The notes: generated from the letters alone by a model not told the origin. A stretch of 64,000 nucleotides of DNA from Methylomonas sp. AM2-LC (GCF_039904985.1 NZ_CP157005.1:186001-250000); one strand, 5' to 3'; counted from the first letter of the stretch, positions 1 through 8,129 are shown. Translations and numbers: made by a program.

Positions 1-138
1 TGTGGTCATATTTATGACGAAGCGCTGGGCGACCCTAAACAAGGCATACCACCGGGTACCTTGTGGGAAGATGTACCCGAAGATTGGGGCTGCCCAAAAT
101 GTGGTGCTGTGAAAGTTATGTTTACCTTGGTACGTTAA
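1..138 (+). CDS. Rubredoxin, C-terminal part (5' end outside window)
   Basis: The first reading frame runs from base 1 to a TAA at 138 and gives 45 residues. It begins [10 protein letters not shown], which fits the second cysteine of the first CxxCG knuckle, and it contains CPKCG near its end, the second pair of iron ligands. The aromatic and proline-rich middle ([20 protein letters not shown]) is typical of rubredoxins, small cytoplasmic electron carriers with one Fe(Cys)4 centre. The N-terminus lies upstream of the window, so fusion to another domain cannot be excluded. A REP-like hairpin lies about 100 bases downstream. Confidence 0.9.
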   Translation, partial: CGHIYDEALGDPKQGIPPGTLWEDVPEDWGCPKCGAVKVMFTLVR

Positions 139-204
139 ATAGCAAGTGGATGTGCCAACCAACGGGCGGCGCATCATTCGCAAACGATGCACTTCACTAG
201 AAAG

Positions 205-283
205 CACCGTCCATGGGAGCCTTGTCGAAGGATAAGCAGCATAACCGTTCATCCTTCGACAGAGCTCAGGACGAACGGTTATT
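205..283. repeat. REP-like intergenic hairpin element
   Basis: A perfect 10-bp inverted repeat (ATAACCGTTC at 241-250, GAACGGTTAT at 273-282) encloses a core containing CCTTCGACAGAGCTCAGGAC, and the stem continues inward with one mismatch. A partial inverted copy of the core (CTTGTCGAAGGAT, 221-233) precedes it. The GTTCATCCTTCGACAGAGCTC type sequence is, from general knowledge, a dispersed repeat of many proteobacterial genomes. It sits between the converging rubredoxin and proS genes and could end transcription from both sides. Confidence 0.7.
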
Positions 284-323
284 TCTTGGTTATCTACCTT
301 ATTAAGTGAACAGCCAACCAGCT

Positions 324-2033
324 TTAAGCCAGTTTACTTTTAATAAAGCTGACAATCTCCGCAAACGGCAATTCCTGACTTTCTGTATCGGTACGCCCCT
401 GATATTCAACCGTACCACTATCCAAACCGCGATCGCTTAATACGATGCGATGCGGTATACCAATCAACTCCATATCCGAAAACATAAAACCGGCACGCAC
501 TTTTCTGTCATCCAGCAACACTTCTATCCCTGCCACCTGTAGTTCCTGATACAGTTTGTCTACTGTATCTCCCAAGCGATCAGATTTATGCATATTCATG
601 GGGCACAGTGCTACCTGAAAGGGGGCCAGCTCGTTCGGCCAGATGATGCCGCGCTCATCATGACCTTGTTCAATGGCGGCTGCCACAACCCGCGATATAC
701 CAATACCGTAACAGCCCATCAGCATAATGTGATTTTTACCGGCTTCGTTGATAACCGCAGCATTCATGGCCTGACTGTATTTGTTACCCAGTTGAAAAAT
801 ATGTCCCACTTCTATGCCTCGAGCAATAGTAATCTCGCCTTTACCATCTGGACTGGGATCGCCATTGACCACCATGCGTAAATCGGCAATCTGGGTAGGT
901 AGTGGCACATCCCGCTCCCAATTAACGCCTACATAATGTTGCCCGTCCTGATTAGCACCACAAATAAAATCGGCCAGCAGGCTAACACTATGATCGGCAA
1001 TAATGGGTATACGTAAACCAATAGGGCCAATGGAACCCGGTTTACAGCCACAAGCCAGCTGAATTTCTGCTTCGGTGGCAAATTGTAACGGCGAAAACAC
1101 ACCGGGTAGTTTTTCCGCTTTAATGGGATTTAACTCATGATCACCGCGTAACAATAAGGCTACCAAACCTTGCTCTTCGCCTCTGACTATCAGGGTTTTT
1201 AAACATTGCGCTGGACTGACTTTAAAAAACTCACTGACATCGGCAATACTGTGCTGATTGGGTGTATCCTGGCGCTGAAACTCGGCACTGGTTGCTACTC
1301 GGCTGCCAGTTGCTGGTAATGCTTCGGCTTTTTCGACATTGGCGGCATAATCGCTGCCAGTTGAAAAAGCGATAGCGTCTTCACCTGAATCGGCCAACAC
1401 ATGAAACTCGTGAGATACCGCGCCACCTATAGCGCCGGAATCGGCAATCACCGCGCGAAATTTAAGACCAAAACGATTAAATATATTGGTATATGTTTGA
1501 TACATTACCTCGTATGTTTCCTGCAAGGAGGTTTGATCCAAATGAAAGGAATAAGCATCTTTCATCAAAAACTCTCTACAACGCATAATGCCAAAACGTG
1601 GCCGAATTTCGTCGCGAAATTTAGTCTGAATTTGATAATAGGTGACTGGTAATTGTTTATAACTTTTTAGCTCATTACGCGCCAAATCGGTAATAATTTC
1701 TTCGTGGGTAGGCCCCAAACAAAAATCACGCTCATGTCGATCTTTCAAGCGCGCCAGTTCTGGCCCATATTTTTCCCAACGTCCGGTTTCCTGCCAAAGT
1801 TCGGCTGGTTGTAAGGCAGGCATCAACACTTCCAATGCACCCGCTTTATTCATTTCTTCGCGGGTTATTTGTTCAACCTTACGCAACACCCGTAACCCCA
1901 GTGGCAACCAGGTATAAACCCCGGCAGCCAGTTTACGTATTAAACCGGCACGTATCATTAGTTTGTGACTGGCTATTTCTGCATCGGCAGGTATTTCTTT
2001 AACGGTACTAAGTGGAAATTGAGAAGTGCGCAT
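324..2033 (-). CDS. proS: Prolyl-tRNA synthetase
   Basis: The 569-residue product has the length and layout of the bacterial class II ProRS that carries an editing insertion. Motif 1/2 regions are visible (GVYTWLPLG, then [14 protein letters not shown], then [25 protein letters not shown]). An INS/YbaK-type editing domain occupies roughly residues 220-400, and motif 3 is [20 protein letters not shown]-terminal anticodon-binding domain follows (FQVALCPMN to the end). The enzyme charges tRNA-Pro in the cytoplasm and edits mischarged alanine. It stands alone, divergent from the ASCH-domain gene. An AAGG lies a short distance before the ATG, and no alternative start is needed. Confidence 0.97.
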   Translation of the reverse strand: MRTSQFPLSTVKEIPADAEIASHKLMIRAGLIRKLAAGVYTWLPLGLRVLRKVEQITREEMNKAGALEVLMPALQPAELWQETGRWEKYGPELARLKDRHERDFCLGPTHEEIITDLARNELKSYKQLPVTYYQIQTKFRDEIRPRFGIMRCREFLMKDAYSFHLDQTSLQETYEVMYQTYTNIFNRFGLKFRAVIADSGAIGGAVSHEFHVLADSGEDAIAFSTGSDYAANVEKAEALPATGSRVATSAEFQRQDTPNQHSIADVSEFFKVSPAQCLKTLIVRGEEQGLVALLLRGDHELNPIKAEKLPGVFSPLQFATEAEIQLACGCKPGSIGPIGLRIPIIADHSVSLLADFICGANQDGQHYVGVNWERDVPLPTQIADLRMVVNGDPSPDGKGEITIARGIEVGHIFQLGNKYSQAMNAAVINEAGKNHIMLMGCYGIGISRVVAAAIEQGHDERGIIWPNELAPFQVALCPMNMHKSDRLGDTVDKLYQELQVAGIEVLLDDRKVRAGFMFSDMELIGIPHRIVLSDRGLDSGTVEYQGRTDTESQELPFAEIVSFIKSKLA

Positions 2034-2202
2034 GGCAAACCTTACAGTGGGTTAATCAAAGCGCCTATTTTACCGATTAAACGCCCAAACGCCCAATTGC
2101 TGCACTGAATTTAGGCATCAAATTGAAATTTAACTGCTTTGTACTTGCTCATTTTGAGCGTTTGCTTTAGGCTGGCAAGAAATTTTAGACTCACAGAAAA
2201 TT

Positions 2203-2544
2203 ATGACTGACAACGATTACCCCACAAAAACCTGTGCTATTGAACGACTGGTGACACAACCCAAACTAGTGGCTGCTGCACTTGCAGGCCATAAAACCCA
2301 GCAACGCCGTGATGGACTGTATGCTTATCCAGGCGAAACTTTCATTCTGGAAGGGGTAGAATTTGAAGTAACCAGTGTTGAGAGACACAAAATAGGCGAC
2401 ATGACCGATGCGGATGCTCAGGCTGAAGGTTTCCCCAGTTTAGCCTTGTATAAAGACATCATTTTAAAAATGCATGCCAATATGGTATGGAATGATGAAG
2501 GTTTAGTTTGGGTGCATTCCTTTAAACGCCGTCAGCCGGAATAA
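2203..2544 (+). CDS. ASCH/PUA-like domain protein
   Basis: The 113-residue protein carries the features of a small ASCH domain: a GHKTQQRRDG segment near residue 29, the YPGETFILEGVEFEVTSVERHKIGDMTDADAQAEGF strand-helix run, and a C-terminal VWVHSFKR strand. ASCH domains belong to the PUA-like fold and are thought to bind RNA or modified nucleobases; some members are amidohydrolases. The specific substrate cannot be told from the sequence. The start is the first ATG, with no strong ribosome binding site. Its last 23 bases overlap the 3' end of the convergent HvfC-like gene, so antisense interference between the two is possible. Confidence 0.75.
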   Translation: MTDNDYPTKTCAIERLVTQPKLVAAALAGHKTQQRRDGLYAYPGETFILEGVEFEVTSVERHKIGDMTDADAQAEGFPSLALYKDIILKMHANMVWNDEGLVWVHSFKRRQPE

Positions 2545-3277
2545 CAATGCCTTTTAGCAACATATCCTGAAAGATTTTTAGACCTTCTCTACTCAACGTA
2601 TCCGCATCAAACTGCTGTATTTCGGCACTTAGGCTGTTTATACACTGCATCGCACTACTGCCAGGTTGTTGCTCAAGAATATCCAGCAACCTGTAGGTGA
2701 GTGGTGTAATTTGCACAAAATGTACATTATAGTCCTGATCGCGATACACCAATAGATAGGTGGGAAAATCGGGCGGGGTGAGCGGTAAATACTGTGTAGA
2801 AATCTGTTGCACCGGGTACTGATAAGCCAAAGGCCAGGCCAAGGGTGACAATGCGAGTGCCTGTGTGGATAAATTTTCGATAAATGTGCTATCGGCAAGC
2901 CGAGGCTCTGCTTCAGCGATAGATAACGCCATTTCTACCCATTCGTAATGCGCCAATTCCAGTAAAAACGGATAACCTTCCACAGGCGGACGATTTTGCA
3001 GATAACTGATAAATTCTTCTGCAAACTCTGCAAAGTAAGGCGTTTTACACCGATGCGTGGCAAAAAAATCGCTACTTAAAGCCTGCCATTGCGAGTCGTC
3101 GAACAAAGTCCTAATAACTGGAAAATTACTGCTTAAAAAACTATCGAAATTATTGAAAAATAATTCATGGTACATGACCATGCGCTGCGGGTGTACATCC
3201 GCAGGCGGCACGTTCTTAAGCGGGTCGCGAATATAGGCGGCAAACTCAGCCTGCTTGCTTTTAAAATCGACAGCCAT
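2522..3277 (-). CDS. HvfC/BufC-type DUF2063 partner of the MNIO enzyme
   Basis: The 251-residue protein matches the DUF2063 family. Its N-terminal helical domain contains the typical RMVMYHELFFNNFDSFLSSNFPVIRTLFDDSQW run (residues about 32-66), followed by AEFAEEFISYL and a family-typical FLLELAHYEWVEMAL (about 100-115). In characterised systems (HvfC, MbnC) this protein forms a complex with the MNIO enzyme and presents the precursor peptide leader. Its ATG overlaps the TAA of the MNIO gene by one base (TAATG), which indicates translational coupling. No catalytic residues are expected. It is the last gene of the operon that begins with the Cys-rich precursor at 5241. Confidence 0.85.
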   Translation of the reverse strand: MAVDFKSKQAEFAAYIRDPLKNVPPADVHPQRMVMYHELFFNNFDSFLSSNFPVIRTLFDDSQWQALSSDFFATHRCKTPYFAEFAEEFISYLQNRPPVEGYPFLLELAHYEWVEMALSIAEAEPRLADSTFIENLSTQALALSPLAWPLAYQYPVQQISTQYLPLTPPDFPTYLLVYRDQDYNVHFVQITPLTYRLLDILEQQPGSSAMQCINSLSAEIQQFDADTLSREGLKIFQDMLLKGIVIPADGV

Positions 3278-4119
3278 TAGGCCACCTGACTGACACGCGA
3301 CGCTTGCTGTATTTGAGCAATTATCGCCACCTCTTCCAGCAAATCGGCTAAAGGCGGAAGATTAAAATCCCGCTCTAATAAGGTAGGAAACACCCCATAC
3401 AAACGATAAGCTTTGCCAAGCAAATCCCAAACTGGATCAATCACCGTGGCACCGTGCGTATCGATCAAAAAATCGTCGGCTTCCACAAAATGCCCGGCAA
3501 TATGAGCATAGCTAATTCGTTCTGCCGGAATCGCCCGCAGAAACGCTTCGGCATCGTAACCATGATTGACACTGTTTACATAAATATTATTAATATCGAG
3601 TAAAACATCACAATCGGCTTCAGCCACCACCGCATTGAAAAATTCAATTTCCGGTAATTCCTGACCCGGTGCCGCGTAATAGGAAATATTTTCGATAGCA
3701 ATTTTTTGCTCTAATATATCCTGCACTTGCCTGATACGTTGCGCCGTATGTTTAACGGCTTCTCCGGTAAACGGCATAGGCATCAAATCGTAAAGATGCC
3801 CTTGCTGACTACAGTAACTGAGGTGTTCACTGTAAAACTTGATGCCGTGCTGAAGCATAAAATGCTTAAGATTATGCACAAAAGCCAGATCTAGCGGATC
3901 GGTACTACCTATGGATAAAGACAATCCATGACAAATAAAAGGATAGCGCTCTGTCATGGCACGAAATTGTTTGCCAAGTTTACCCCCTATATTCATCCAG
4001 TTTTCCGGTGCAACTTCGAAAAAATCAACCTGTTCAGCGGGATGGTCAATTATCTCGCTCAAGAATGAGCGTCGTAAGCCCAATCCTGCACCGTAAACTA
4101 GTTGCTGAGTGGTACGCAT
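3277..4119 (-). CDS. MNIO (DUF692) multinuclear iron peptide-modifying oxidase, HvfB/BufB type
   Basis: The 280-residue TIM-barrel protein belongs to the DUF692/MNIO family. Candidate iron ligands are visible in order: E35/E39 (EVAPENW), H64 (CHGLSLSIG), H99 (SEHLSY), E143 (AIENISYY), D175 and N177/N178 (LLDINNIYVN), H206/H210 (AHIAGH), and D220/H222 (IDTHG). Characterised members (MbnB, HvfB) use a di- or tri-iron centre to convert cysteines of a RiPP precursor into oxazolone/thioamide or related groups. Seven bases separate it from dedA and one base overlaps the DUF2063 gene. The likely substrate is the EGxCG-rich peptide at 4789-5241. The reaction is inferred from the family. Confidence 0.9.
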   Translation of the reverse strand: MRTTQQLVYGAGLGLRRSFLSEIIDHPAEQVDFFEVAPENWMNIGGKLGKQFRAMTERYPFICHGLSLSIGSTDPLDLAFVHNLKHFMLQHGIKFYSEHLSYCSQQGHLYDLMPMPFTGEAVKHTAQRIRQVQDILEQKIAIENISYYAAPGQELPEIEFFNAVVAEADCDVLLDINNIYVNSVNHGYDAEAFLRAIPAERISYAHIAGHFVEADDFLIDTHGATVIDPVWDLLGKAYRLYGVFPTLLERDFNLPPLADLLEEVAIIAQIQQASRVSQVA

Positions 4120-4126
4120 GGCCTAT

Positions 4127-4681
4127 TTACTTTTCGGCTTTCTGGGTTGAACGCCAAAACAGCAAAACACCAGCTAATACCAAGGCGCTCAACAAATATA
4201 CTTCGTATTTTTTAATATCGCCTATCATCGCTTCTGCCACATGCCCGAATTGATATCCAACACAACCAAAAATGATAGCCCATACCAAAGCACCAATAAA
4301 ATTAAGTGCAAAAAACTTGGCCGGATTCATACGACTTGCACCAATAACAAAAGGTGTCACATTACGCACTCCGTAGATAAATCTGAATCCCAATACTACT
4401 TTAATTTGATGGCGGCGTAGTAAATCGAAGACTTTGTCGGTTTTGCGATGCCAACTCGGACGTTTTTCCAAAAAGGCGATACCTTTAAAGCGCCCCAAAT
4501 AGAAAAAGGTTTGATCTCCGGCAAAGGTACCCAGAAATGCAGAGACAATGACCCAGGGTAAGGCCAAGTGTCCGGTACTTGCTAAAAAACCGGCAATGAT
4601 AAGCACGGTTTCTCCCTCAAGAAAAGTAATGATGAATAGGGCGTAATAGCCATAATCATTAAGGTATTGCAAAAAGTCCAT
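4127..4681 (-). CDS. DedA family membrane protein
   Basis: The 184-residue inner-membrane protein has the DedA/SNARE-associated signature. The N-terminal segment FLEGETVLIIAGFLASTG is followed by the amphipathic FRFIYGVRNVTPFVIGASRM motif (about residues 99-118, with the conserved arginines), then hydrophobic helices through FALNFIGALVWAIIFGCVGY and LLSALVLAGVLLFW. DedA proteins flip polyprenyl-phosphate or phospholipid carriers and support membrane homeostasis. It sits between the RiPP precursor and the MNIO gene, where comparable hvf operons often carry a DoxX-like membrane protein, so it may serve peptide export or membrane protection here. That role is inference; the family call is firm. 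Confidence 0.9.
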   Translation of the reverse strand: MDFLQYLNDYGYYALFIITFLEGETVLIIAGFLASTGHLALPWVIVSAFLGTFAGDQTFFYLGRFKGIAFLEKRPSWHRKTDKVFDLLRRHQIKVVLGFRFIYGVRNVTPFVIGASRMNPAKFFALNFIGALVWAIIFGCVGYQFGHVAEAMIGDIKKYEVYLLSALVLAGVLLFWRSTQKAEK

Positions 4682-4739
4682 ACAGGCGTGCTACAAATAA
4701 GGTAAAAGAATTGCAACCATCCAGCAAACATAAGCTTTA

Positions 4740-4768
4740 AGCAGGGCATCAAACACTGATACCCTGCT
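4740..4768 (-). terminator. Hairpin between precursor gene and biosynthetic genes (attenuator-like)
   Basis: AGCAGGGCATCA (4740-4751) and TGATACCCTGCT (4757-4768) form a 12-bp stem with one G-T pair and a 5-base loop. It lies 20 bases after the precursor stop codon and before dedA on the minus strand. No long U-run follows, so partial termination or 3'-end protection of the precursor message is more likely than full termination. This would favour more precursor than enzyme. Confidence 0.6.
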
Positions 4769-4788
4769 GGCTGAACAGTTAAAGAATA

Positions 4789-5241
4789 TTATTTGCCTGC
4801 CGCTTTTTTGGCATCGACTGCGGCACCACAACTACCTTCGTGGCCTTTCATCATAGCCCCACAAGACATTTCTGTAGATTTTTTATTGTCTGCAGCTTTA
4901 TTTGCATCCATGGCTCCGCAAGAACCTTCTTTACCTTTCATCATGGCACCACAGGTACTTTCCATACCCGCTTTCATTTTGCCATTGTTCATCATGCCGC
5001 CACATTTACCTTCACCGCAAGCACCTTCAGCTTTTTTGACGGTGTTTGCAGCCGTTTTACCATTTGCGCCACAGCCACCTTCATTTACCTTGTTGGCTGT
5101 ATCAGCAGCCACTTGCATGTAGCCATTGGACAATTCAGTCATTGAAAACGGATTGCTGTCAGCAGTGACATTAGCTGCAAAACCGGAAATAACCATAGTA
5201 CCCATTGCGGAAACTAGTGGAGTTTTGTTAAATTTTTTCAT
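4789..5241 (-). CDS. Secreted Cys-rich RiPP precursor with seven ExxCG motifs (HvfA-like)
   Basis: The 150-residue peptide starts with a Sec-type signal (MKKFNKTPLV to about A27, cleavage near VTA-DS). Next comes NPFSMTELSNGYMQVA, which resembles the leader region recognised in HvfA-type precursors. Seven cysteines follow (57, 75, 80, 97, 108, 127, 138). Each is followed by Gly, and each sits in an E-x-x-C-G motif such as EGKCG, EGSCG or EMSCG. There are no other cysteines. The repeat GAMMKGxEGSCGA occurs twice, showing internal duplication. In the HvfABC system EGKCG cysteines become copper-binding oxazolone/thioamide groups, so this is predicted to be a periplasmic copper-chelating peptide. 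The ribosome site AGAGG lies about 10 bases upstream of the ATG. Confidence 0.85.
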   Translation of the reverse strand: MKKFNKTPLVSAMGTMVISGFAANVTADSNPFSMTELSNGYMQVAADTANKVNEGGCGANGKTAANTVKKAEGACGEGKCGGMMNNGKMKAGMESTCGAMMKGKEGSCGAMDANKAADNKKSTEMSCGAMMKGHEGSCGAAVDAKKAAGK

Positions 5242-5306
5242 TGCCTTATCCTCTTATCTACTTTTATAGTTTGTTATTGTGCTAAACTTCGCGCTCAGCA
5301 TCATTT

Positions 5307-5333
5307 ATCGATAATGCTATCTGGCTAAAGTTC
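5307..5333 (-). promoter_or_regulatory. Possible ECF-sigma-like promoter of the RiPP operon
   Basis: On the minus strand GAACTT (5333-5328) is followed after 16 bases by TCGAT (5311-5307), about 65 bases upstream of the precursor start codon. This resembles the GAACTT/TCNNA pattern of ECF sigma factors, which control several characterised MNIO loci. The match is short and could be chance. Confidence 0.25.
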
Positions 5334-5358
5334 AACGTGGATTATTGCATATTCAGCT

Positions 5359-5988
5359 TTATTTCTTTTCTTTAAATTCACACCATAGCGCTATACAACA
5401 ATTTTGACATTTTGGTTTTCTGGCAGTACAAGTATACCTACCGTGTAGAATAAGCAAATGATGTGCAGCTTTTTTGTAAACTTTCGGCACCGTTTTGTCG
5501 AGTTTTTTTTCAACGTCCATCACATTTTTACCCGGCCCTAAACCGGTACGGTTTGCAACCCTAAAAATATGAGTATCTACCGCAATAGTCGGCTGATCAA
5601 AGGCGGTATTTAAAATGACGTTTGCCGTTTTACGTCCAACACCTGCCAGGGCTTCCAATGCCTCTCTATTTTCCGGCACTTGCCCCTGATGATGAGTCAT
5701 TAACGCCGTACAAAGCTTAATAATATTACTGGCTTTACTGTTAAACAGGCCAATGGTTTTTATATATTCCTTAAGGCCGCTTTCACCTAAGCTCAAAATG
5801 GCCGCAGGCGTATTGGCAACCGCAAACAGTTTTTCCGTTGCTTTGTTAACACCTTTATCGGTAGCTTGCGCAGATAATACCACTGCAATCAATAATTCAA
5901 ATGCTGTACTATAATTTAGTTCTGTTACAGGATTGGGTATGGCTTCGCTTAACTGTGCAAAAATTTTAAGCCGCTTTTCATTATTCAC
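5359..5988 (-). CDS. nth: Endonuclease III
   Basis: The 209-residue protein is a full-length Nth, a bifunctional DNA glycosylase and AP lyase that removes oxidised pyrimidines. The helix-hairpin-helix with the catalytic lysine is visible in LAGVGRKTANVILNTAF, and the catalytic aspartate follows in VDTHIFRVANRTGL. The C-terminal 4Fe-4S cluster has canonical spacing C-x6-C-x2-C-x5-C (CTARKPKCQNCCIALWC). It lies 5 bases downstream of thyA on the same strand, so the two are probably cotranscribed, although nth more often follows rsxE in gammaproteobacteria. Confidence 0.97.
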   Translation of the reverse strand: MNNEKRLKIFAQLSEAIPNPVTELNYSTAFELLIAVVLSAQATDKGVNKATEKLFAVANTPAAILSLGESGLKEYIKTIGLFNSKASNIIKLCTALMTHHQGQVPENREALEALAGVGRKTANVILNTAFDQPTIAVDTHIFRVANRTGLGPGKNVMDVEKKLDKTVPKVYKKAAHHLLILHGRYTCTARKPKCQNCCIALWCEFKEKK

Positions 5989-5993
5989 CGTAA

Positions 5994-6827
5994 TTATACC
6001 GAGATAGGCGCTTTAATAGCTGGATGTGCTTGATAATTAAGCAGTTGAAAATCCTCATAGCAATAGGCAAAAATTGATTCCGGTTTACGCTGTAACTGTA
6101 TACTGGGTAACGACAAAGGCTGCCTTAACAATTGTTCCTGAGCCTGTTCAAGATGGTTCAAATATAAATGAATATCGCCACCCGTCCAAATAAAATCGCC
6201 TACCTGTAAATCTGCTTGTTCTGCCAACATGTGCGTTAGCAGAGCATAACTGGCAATATTAAACGGTAAGCCTAAAAAAGTATCGCAACTGCGCTGATAA
6301 AGCTGGCAAGACAATTTACCCTCTGCAACATAAAACTGAAACAAAGTATGACAAGCCGCCAAAGCCATTTTGCCATTAGCGACATTGACTTGTGGCGACA
6401 AGCTTTCATCGGGCAAATCTGCCACATTCCAGGCAGATACCAGCATACGGCGGCTATTGGGGGTCTGCTGTATTTGCCTCAGTACTTCAGAGATCTGATC
6501 AATCGCCAAGCCATTAGCCACCGGCCAGTTTCGCCATTGTTTTCCATAAATAGGACCTAACTCTCCTTGTTCATTGGCCCACTCATCCCAGATAGTGACT
6601 CCATTTTGCTGTAAATAACTAATATTGGTATTACCGCTTAAAAACCATAATAACTCATGAATGATTGATTTTAAATGTATTTTCTTGGTAGTCAGCAACG
6701 GAAAACCTTGCGCCAAATCAAAACGTAATTGATGACCAAAAATAGAGAGCGTACCGCTGCCGGTACGATCCGCTTTGCGATAACCTTCGCTGAGGATTTT
6801 ATTTAATAAATCAAGGTATTGTTGCAT
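5994..6827 (-). CDS. thyA: Thymidylate synthase
   Basis: The 277-residue ThyA converts dUMP to dTMP using methylene-tetrahydrofolate. The N-terminal [19 protein letters not shown] region binds phosphate. The catalytic cysteine is in [13 protein letters not shown], the substrate-binding arginines in [21 protein letters not shown], and the DxxxxHLYLNH region ([12 protein letters not shown]) is intact. It is slightly longer than the 264-residue E. coli enzyme because of small internal differences. The start ATG at 6827 gives the conserved [13 protein letters not shown]-terminus. It is divergent from the TetR gene. Confidence 0.97.
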   Translation of the reverse strand: MQQYLDLLNKILSEGYRKADRTGSGTLSIFGHQLRFDLAQGFPLLTTKKIHLKSIIHELLWFLSGNTNISYLQQNGVTIWDEWANEQGELGPIYGKQWRNWPVANGLAIDQISEVLRQIQQTPNSRRMLVSAWNVADLPDESLSPQVNVANGKMALAACHTLFQFYVAEGKLSCQLYQRSCDTFLGLPFNIASYALLTHMLAEQADLQVGDFIWTGGDIHLYLNHLEQAQEQLLRQPLSLPSIQLQRKPESIFAYCYEDFQLLNYQAHPAIKAPISV

Positions 6828-6989
6828 TATGAGTATCAGTTTGCTGCGTTTTAATCAGAATTAACATATCTAGTCAATTAAGGACTTGCCTTACACAATT
6901 CGTAGCTATGCTTAAATCATTAATTGTATGCTGTTAGCCCACTTTACAACAATCTCTAGCGAGAACTAAATTAAACTTTACATAATAGA

Positions 6990-6999
6990 CGACCGGTCG
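6990..6999. promoter_or_regulatory. TetR operator, copy 1
   Basis: The perfect palindrome CGACCGGTCG ends 12 bases before the tetR start codon and directly follows CATAAT, a plausible -10 element. The same sequence, again preceded by GA, recurs at 7823-7832 ahead of the DUF4242 gene. This position fits autorepression. Confidence 0.7.
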
Positions 7000-7011
7000 C
7001 ATAATAAAGCC

Positions 7012-7608
7012 ATGCACTCATTAAAACCCAAACATATTAAAAAAGACCGCTTGCTAGAACAGGGTGTCACGATCTTACTGGAAAAAGGCTATCACGCTAC
7101 CGGACTGAAAGAAATTCTGGAAACCGTGCAAATTCCCAAAGGTTCGTTTTATTCCTATTTTAACAGCAAGGAACAATTTGCCGCCGAAGCAATCAATCAT
7201 TACATAGAGCCATTTATTCAGCGACTTAGCTTACATTTACAAAATCCGGCTTTAACTGGGCTTGAGGCATTGCGCACTTATTACAAAGAGTTGATTGCTG
7301 AAGTAGCAGAAAGTGGTTTTAAAGGCGGGTGTTTACTGGGTAATTTGATGGGAGAAATTGGTGACACCAGTCCATTGTGTCGAAATGCGTTACTGGAAGC
7401 GGTAGCACGTTATAGCGATTTACAAAAAACAGCTCTGGAACGTGGGCAGCAAGAAGGTGTGGTACGCAAGGATCGTTCCGCCAAAAGCATGGCTGATTTA
7501 ATGCTAAATAGCTGGCAAGGCGCATTATTACGCATGAAAGTGGAGCAATCGGTTGCTCCACTTAAAGCGTGTTGTGAGGATTTACTGGAAGATTATTTTA
7601 TGGTTTAG
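7012..7608 (+). CDS. TetR-family repressor, NemR-like
   Basis: The 198-residue protein has a TetR helix-turn-helix at about residues 14-60 (LLEQGVTILLEKGYHATGLKEILETVQIPKGSFYSYFNSKEQF). Its ligand domain includes KGGCLLGNLMGEIGD, where Cys107 sits close to the position of the redox-sensing Cys106 of NemR, a sensor of electrophiles and hypochlorous acid. The C-terminus (LMLNSWQGALLRMKVEQS) is also NemR-like. Identical palindromes precede this gene and the DUF4242 gene downstream, so it probably represses both. The inducer is unknown; a reactive carbonyl or sulfur electrophile is a reasonable guess given the cysteine and the methanethiol oxidase nearby. Confidence 0.85.
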   Translation: MHSLKPKHIKKDRLLEQGVTILLEKGYHATGLKEILETVQIPKGSFYSYFNSKEQFAAEAINHYIEPFIQRLSLHLQNPALTGLEALRTYYKELIAEVAESGFKGGCLLGNLMGEIGDTSPLCRNALLEAVARYSDLQKTALERGQQEGVVRKDRSAKSMADLMLNSWQGALLRMKVEQSVAPLKACCEDLLEDYFMV

Positions 7609-7677
7609 ATAACTATTTTAAGTAAGGGTTAGGTTCTAAAGGATGTGCAAATGCAAGTAGGCACATCAAATGCGACA

Positions 7678-7704
7678 GATTTTCTTCACTGGGTGAAGAA
7701 AATC
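7678..7704 (+). terminator. 12-bp perfect hairpin downstream of tetR
   Basis: GATTTTCTTCAC (7678-7689) and GTGAAGAAAATC (7693-7704) form a perfect stem with a 3-base loop. No U-run follows. A stronger terminator lies about 80 bases further on. Confidence 0.5.
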
Positions 7705-7783
7705 CTGCAGTCCATTGATTTTATATTACCTAAATGCGCTAAATAGTTATCAGAATTGATGGGAAAGCAAAACCCATCACTCG

Positions 7784-7806
7784 ACAGCCAAGCTGGCTGT
7801 TTTTTT
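7784..7806 (+). terminator. Rho-independent terminator after tetR
   Basis: ACAGCCA and TGGCTGT (7784-7790, 7794-7800) form a 7-bp stem with loop AGC, followed by a run of six further T. It separates tetR from the operator at 7823, so the downstream gene must be transcribed from its own promoter. Confidence 0.85.
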
Positions 7807-7821
7807 AGTCCGGCACTTAAG

Positions 7822-7833
7822 ACGACCGGTCGT
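7822..7833. promoter_or_regulatory. TetR operator, copy 2
   Basis: The 12-bp perfect palindrome ACGACCGGTCGT contains the same CGACCGGTCG core as the site at 6990. It lies 17 bases before the DUF4242 start codon, between the tetR terminator and the TGGAG ribosome binding site. Confidence 0.7.
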
Positions 7834-7850
7834 TTATATTTGGAGATTTT

Positions 7851-8129
7851 ATGCCTAAATTCATTATCGAGCGCGATATTCAGGGCGCAGGCCAGTTAAC
7901 AGCAGAAGAGTTACAGAGTATTGCGCAAAAATCCTGCGGCATTCTGCGCAACATGGGGCCACAAATACAATGGTTAGAAAGCTTTGTTACCGCTGACAAA
8001 GTTTATTGCATCTATATTGCCGACGATGAAAACGCTATTCGTGAACACGCCGCACAAGGTGGCTTCCCCGCGAATCGAATCGAAAAAATCCATACCATTA
8101 TTGATCCAACTACCCGCAGTAATAGCTAA
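7851..8129 (+). CDS. DUF4242 family small protein (SCO4226-like, possible nickel binding)
   Basis: The 92-residue protein fits the DUF4242 ferredoxin-like fold: MPKFIIERDIQGAGQLTAEELQSIAQKS at the start, a WLESFVTADKVYCIYIADDENAIREHAAQGGFPANRI middle, and a short tail. One family member, Streptomyces SCO4226, binds nickel; most have no known function. TGGAG lies 5 bases ahead of the ATG. The upstream palindrome matches the one before the adjacent TetR gene, so it is the likely main target of that repressor. The methanethiol oxidase gene begins about 130 bases later and might share the transcript. Confidence 0.8.
   Translation: MPKFIIERDIQGAGQLTAEELQSIAQKSCGILRNMGPQIQWLESFVTADKVYCIYIADDENAIREHAAQGGFPANRIEKIHTIIDPTTRSNS

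Noticed and set aside
4793..5145. Long plus-strand frames opposite the Cys-rich precursor
   Set aside because: They are mirror frames caused by the repetitive codons of the precursor gene; the minus strand has the signal peptide and the ExxCG motifs.
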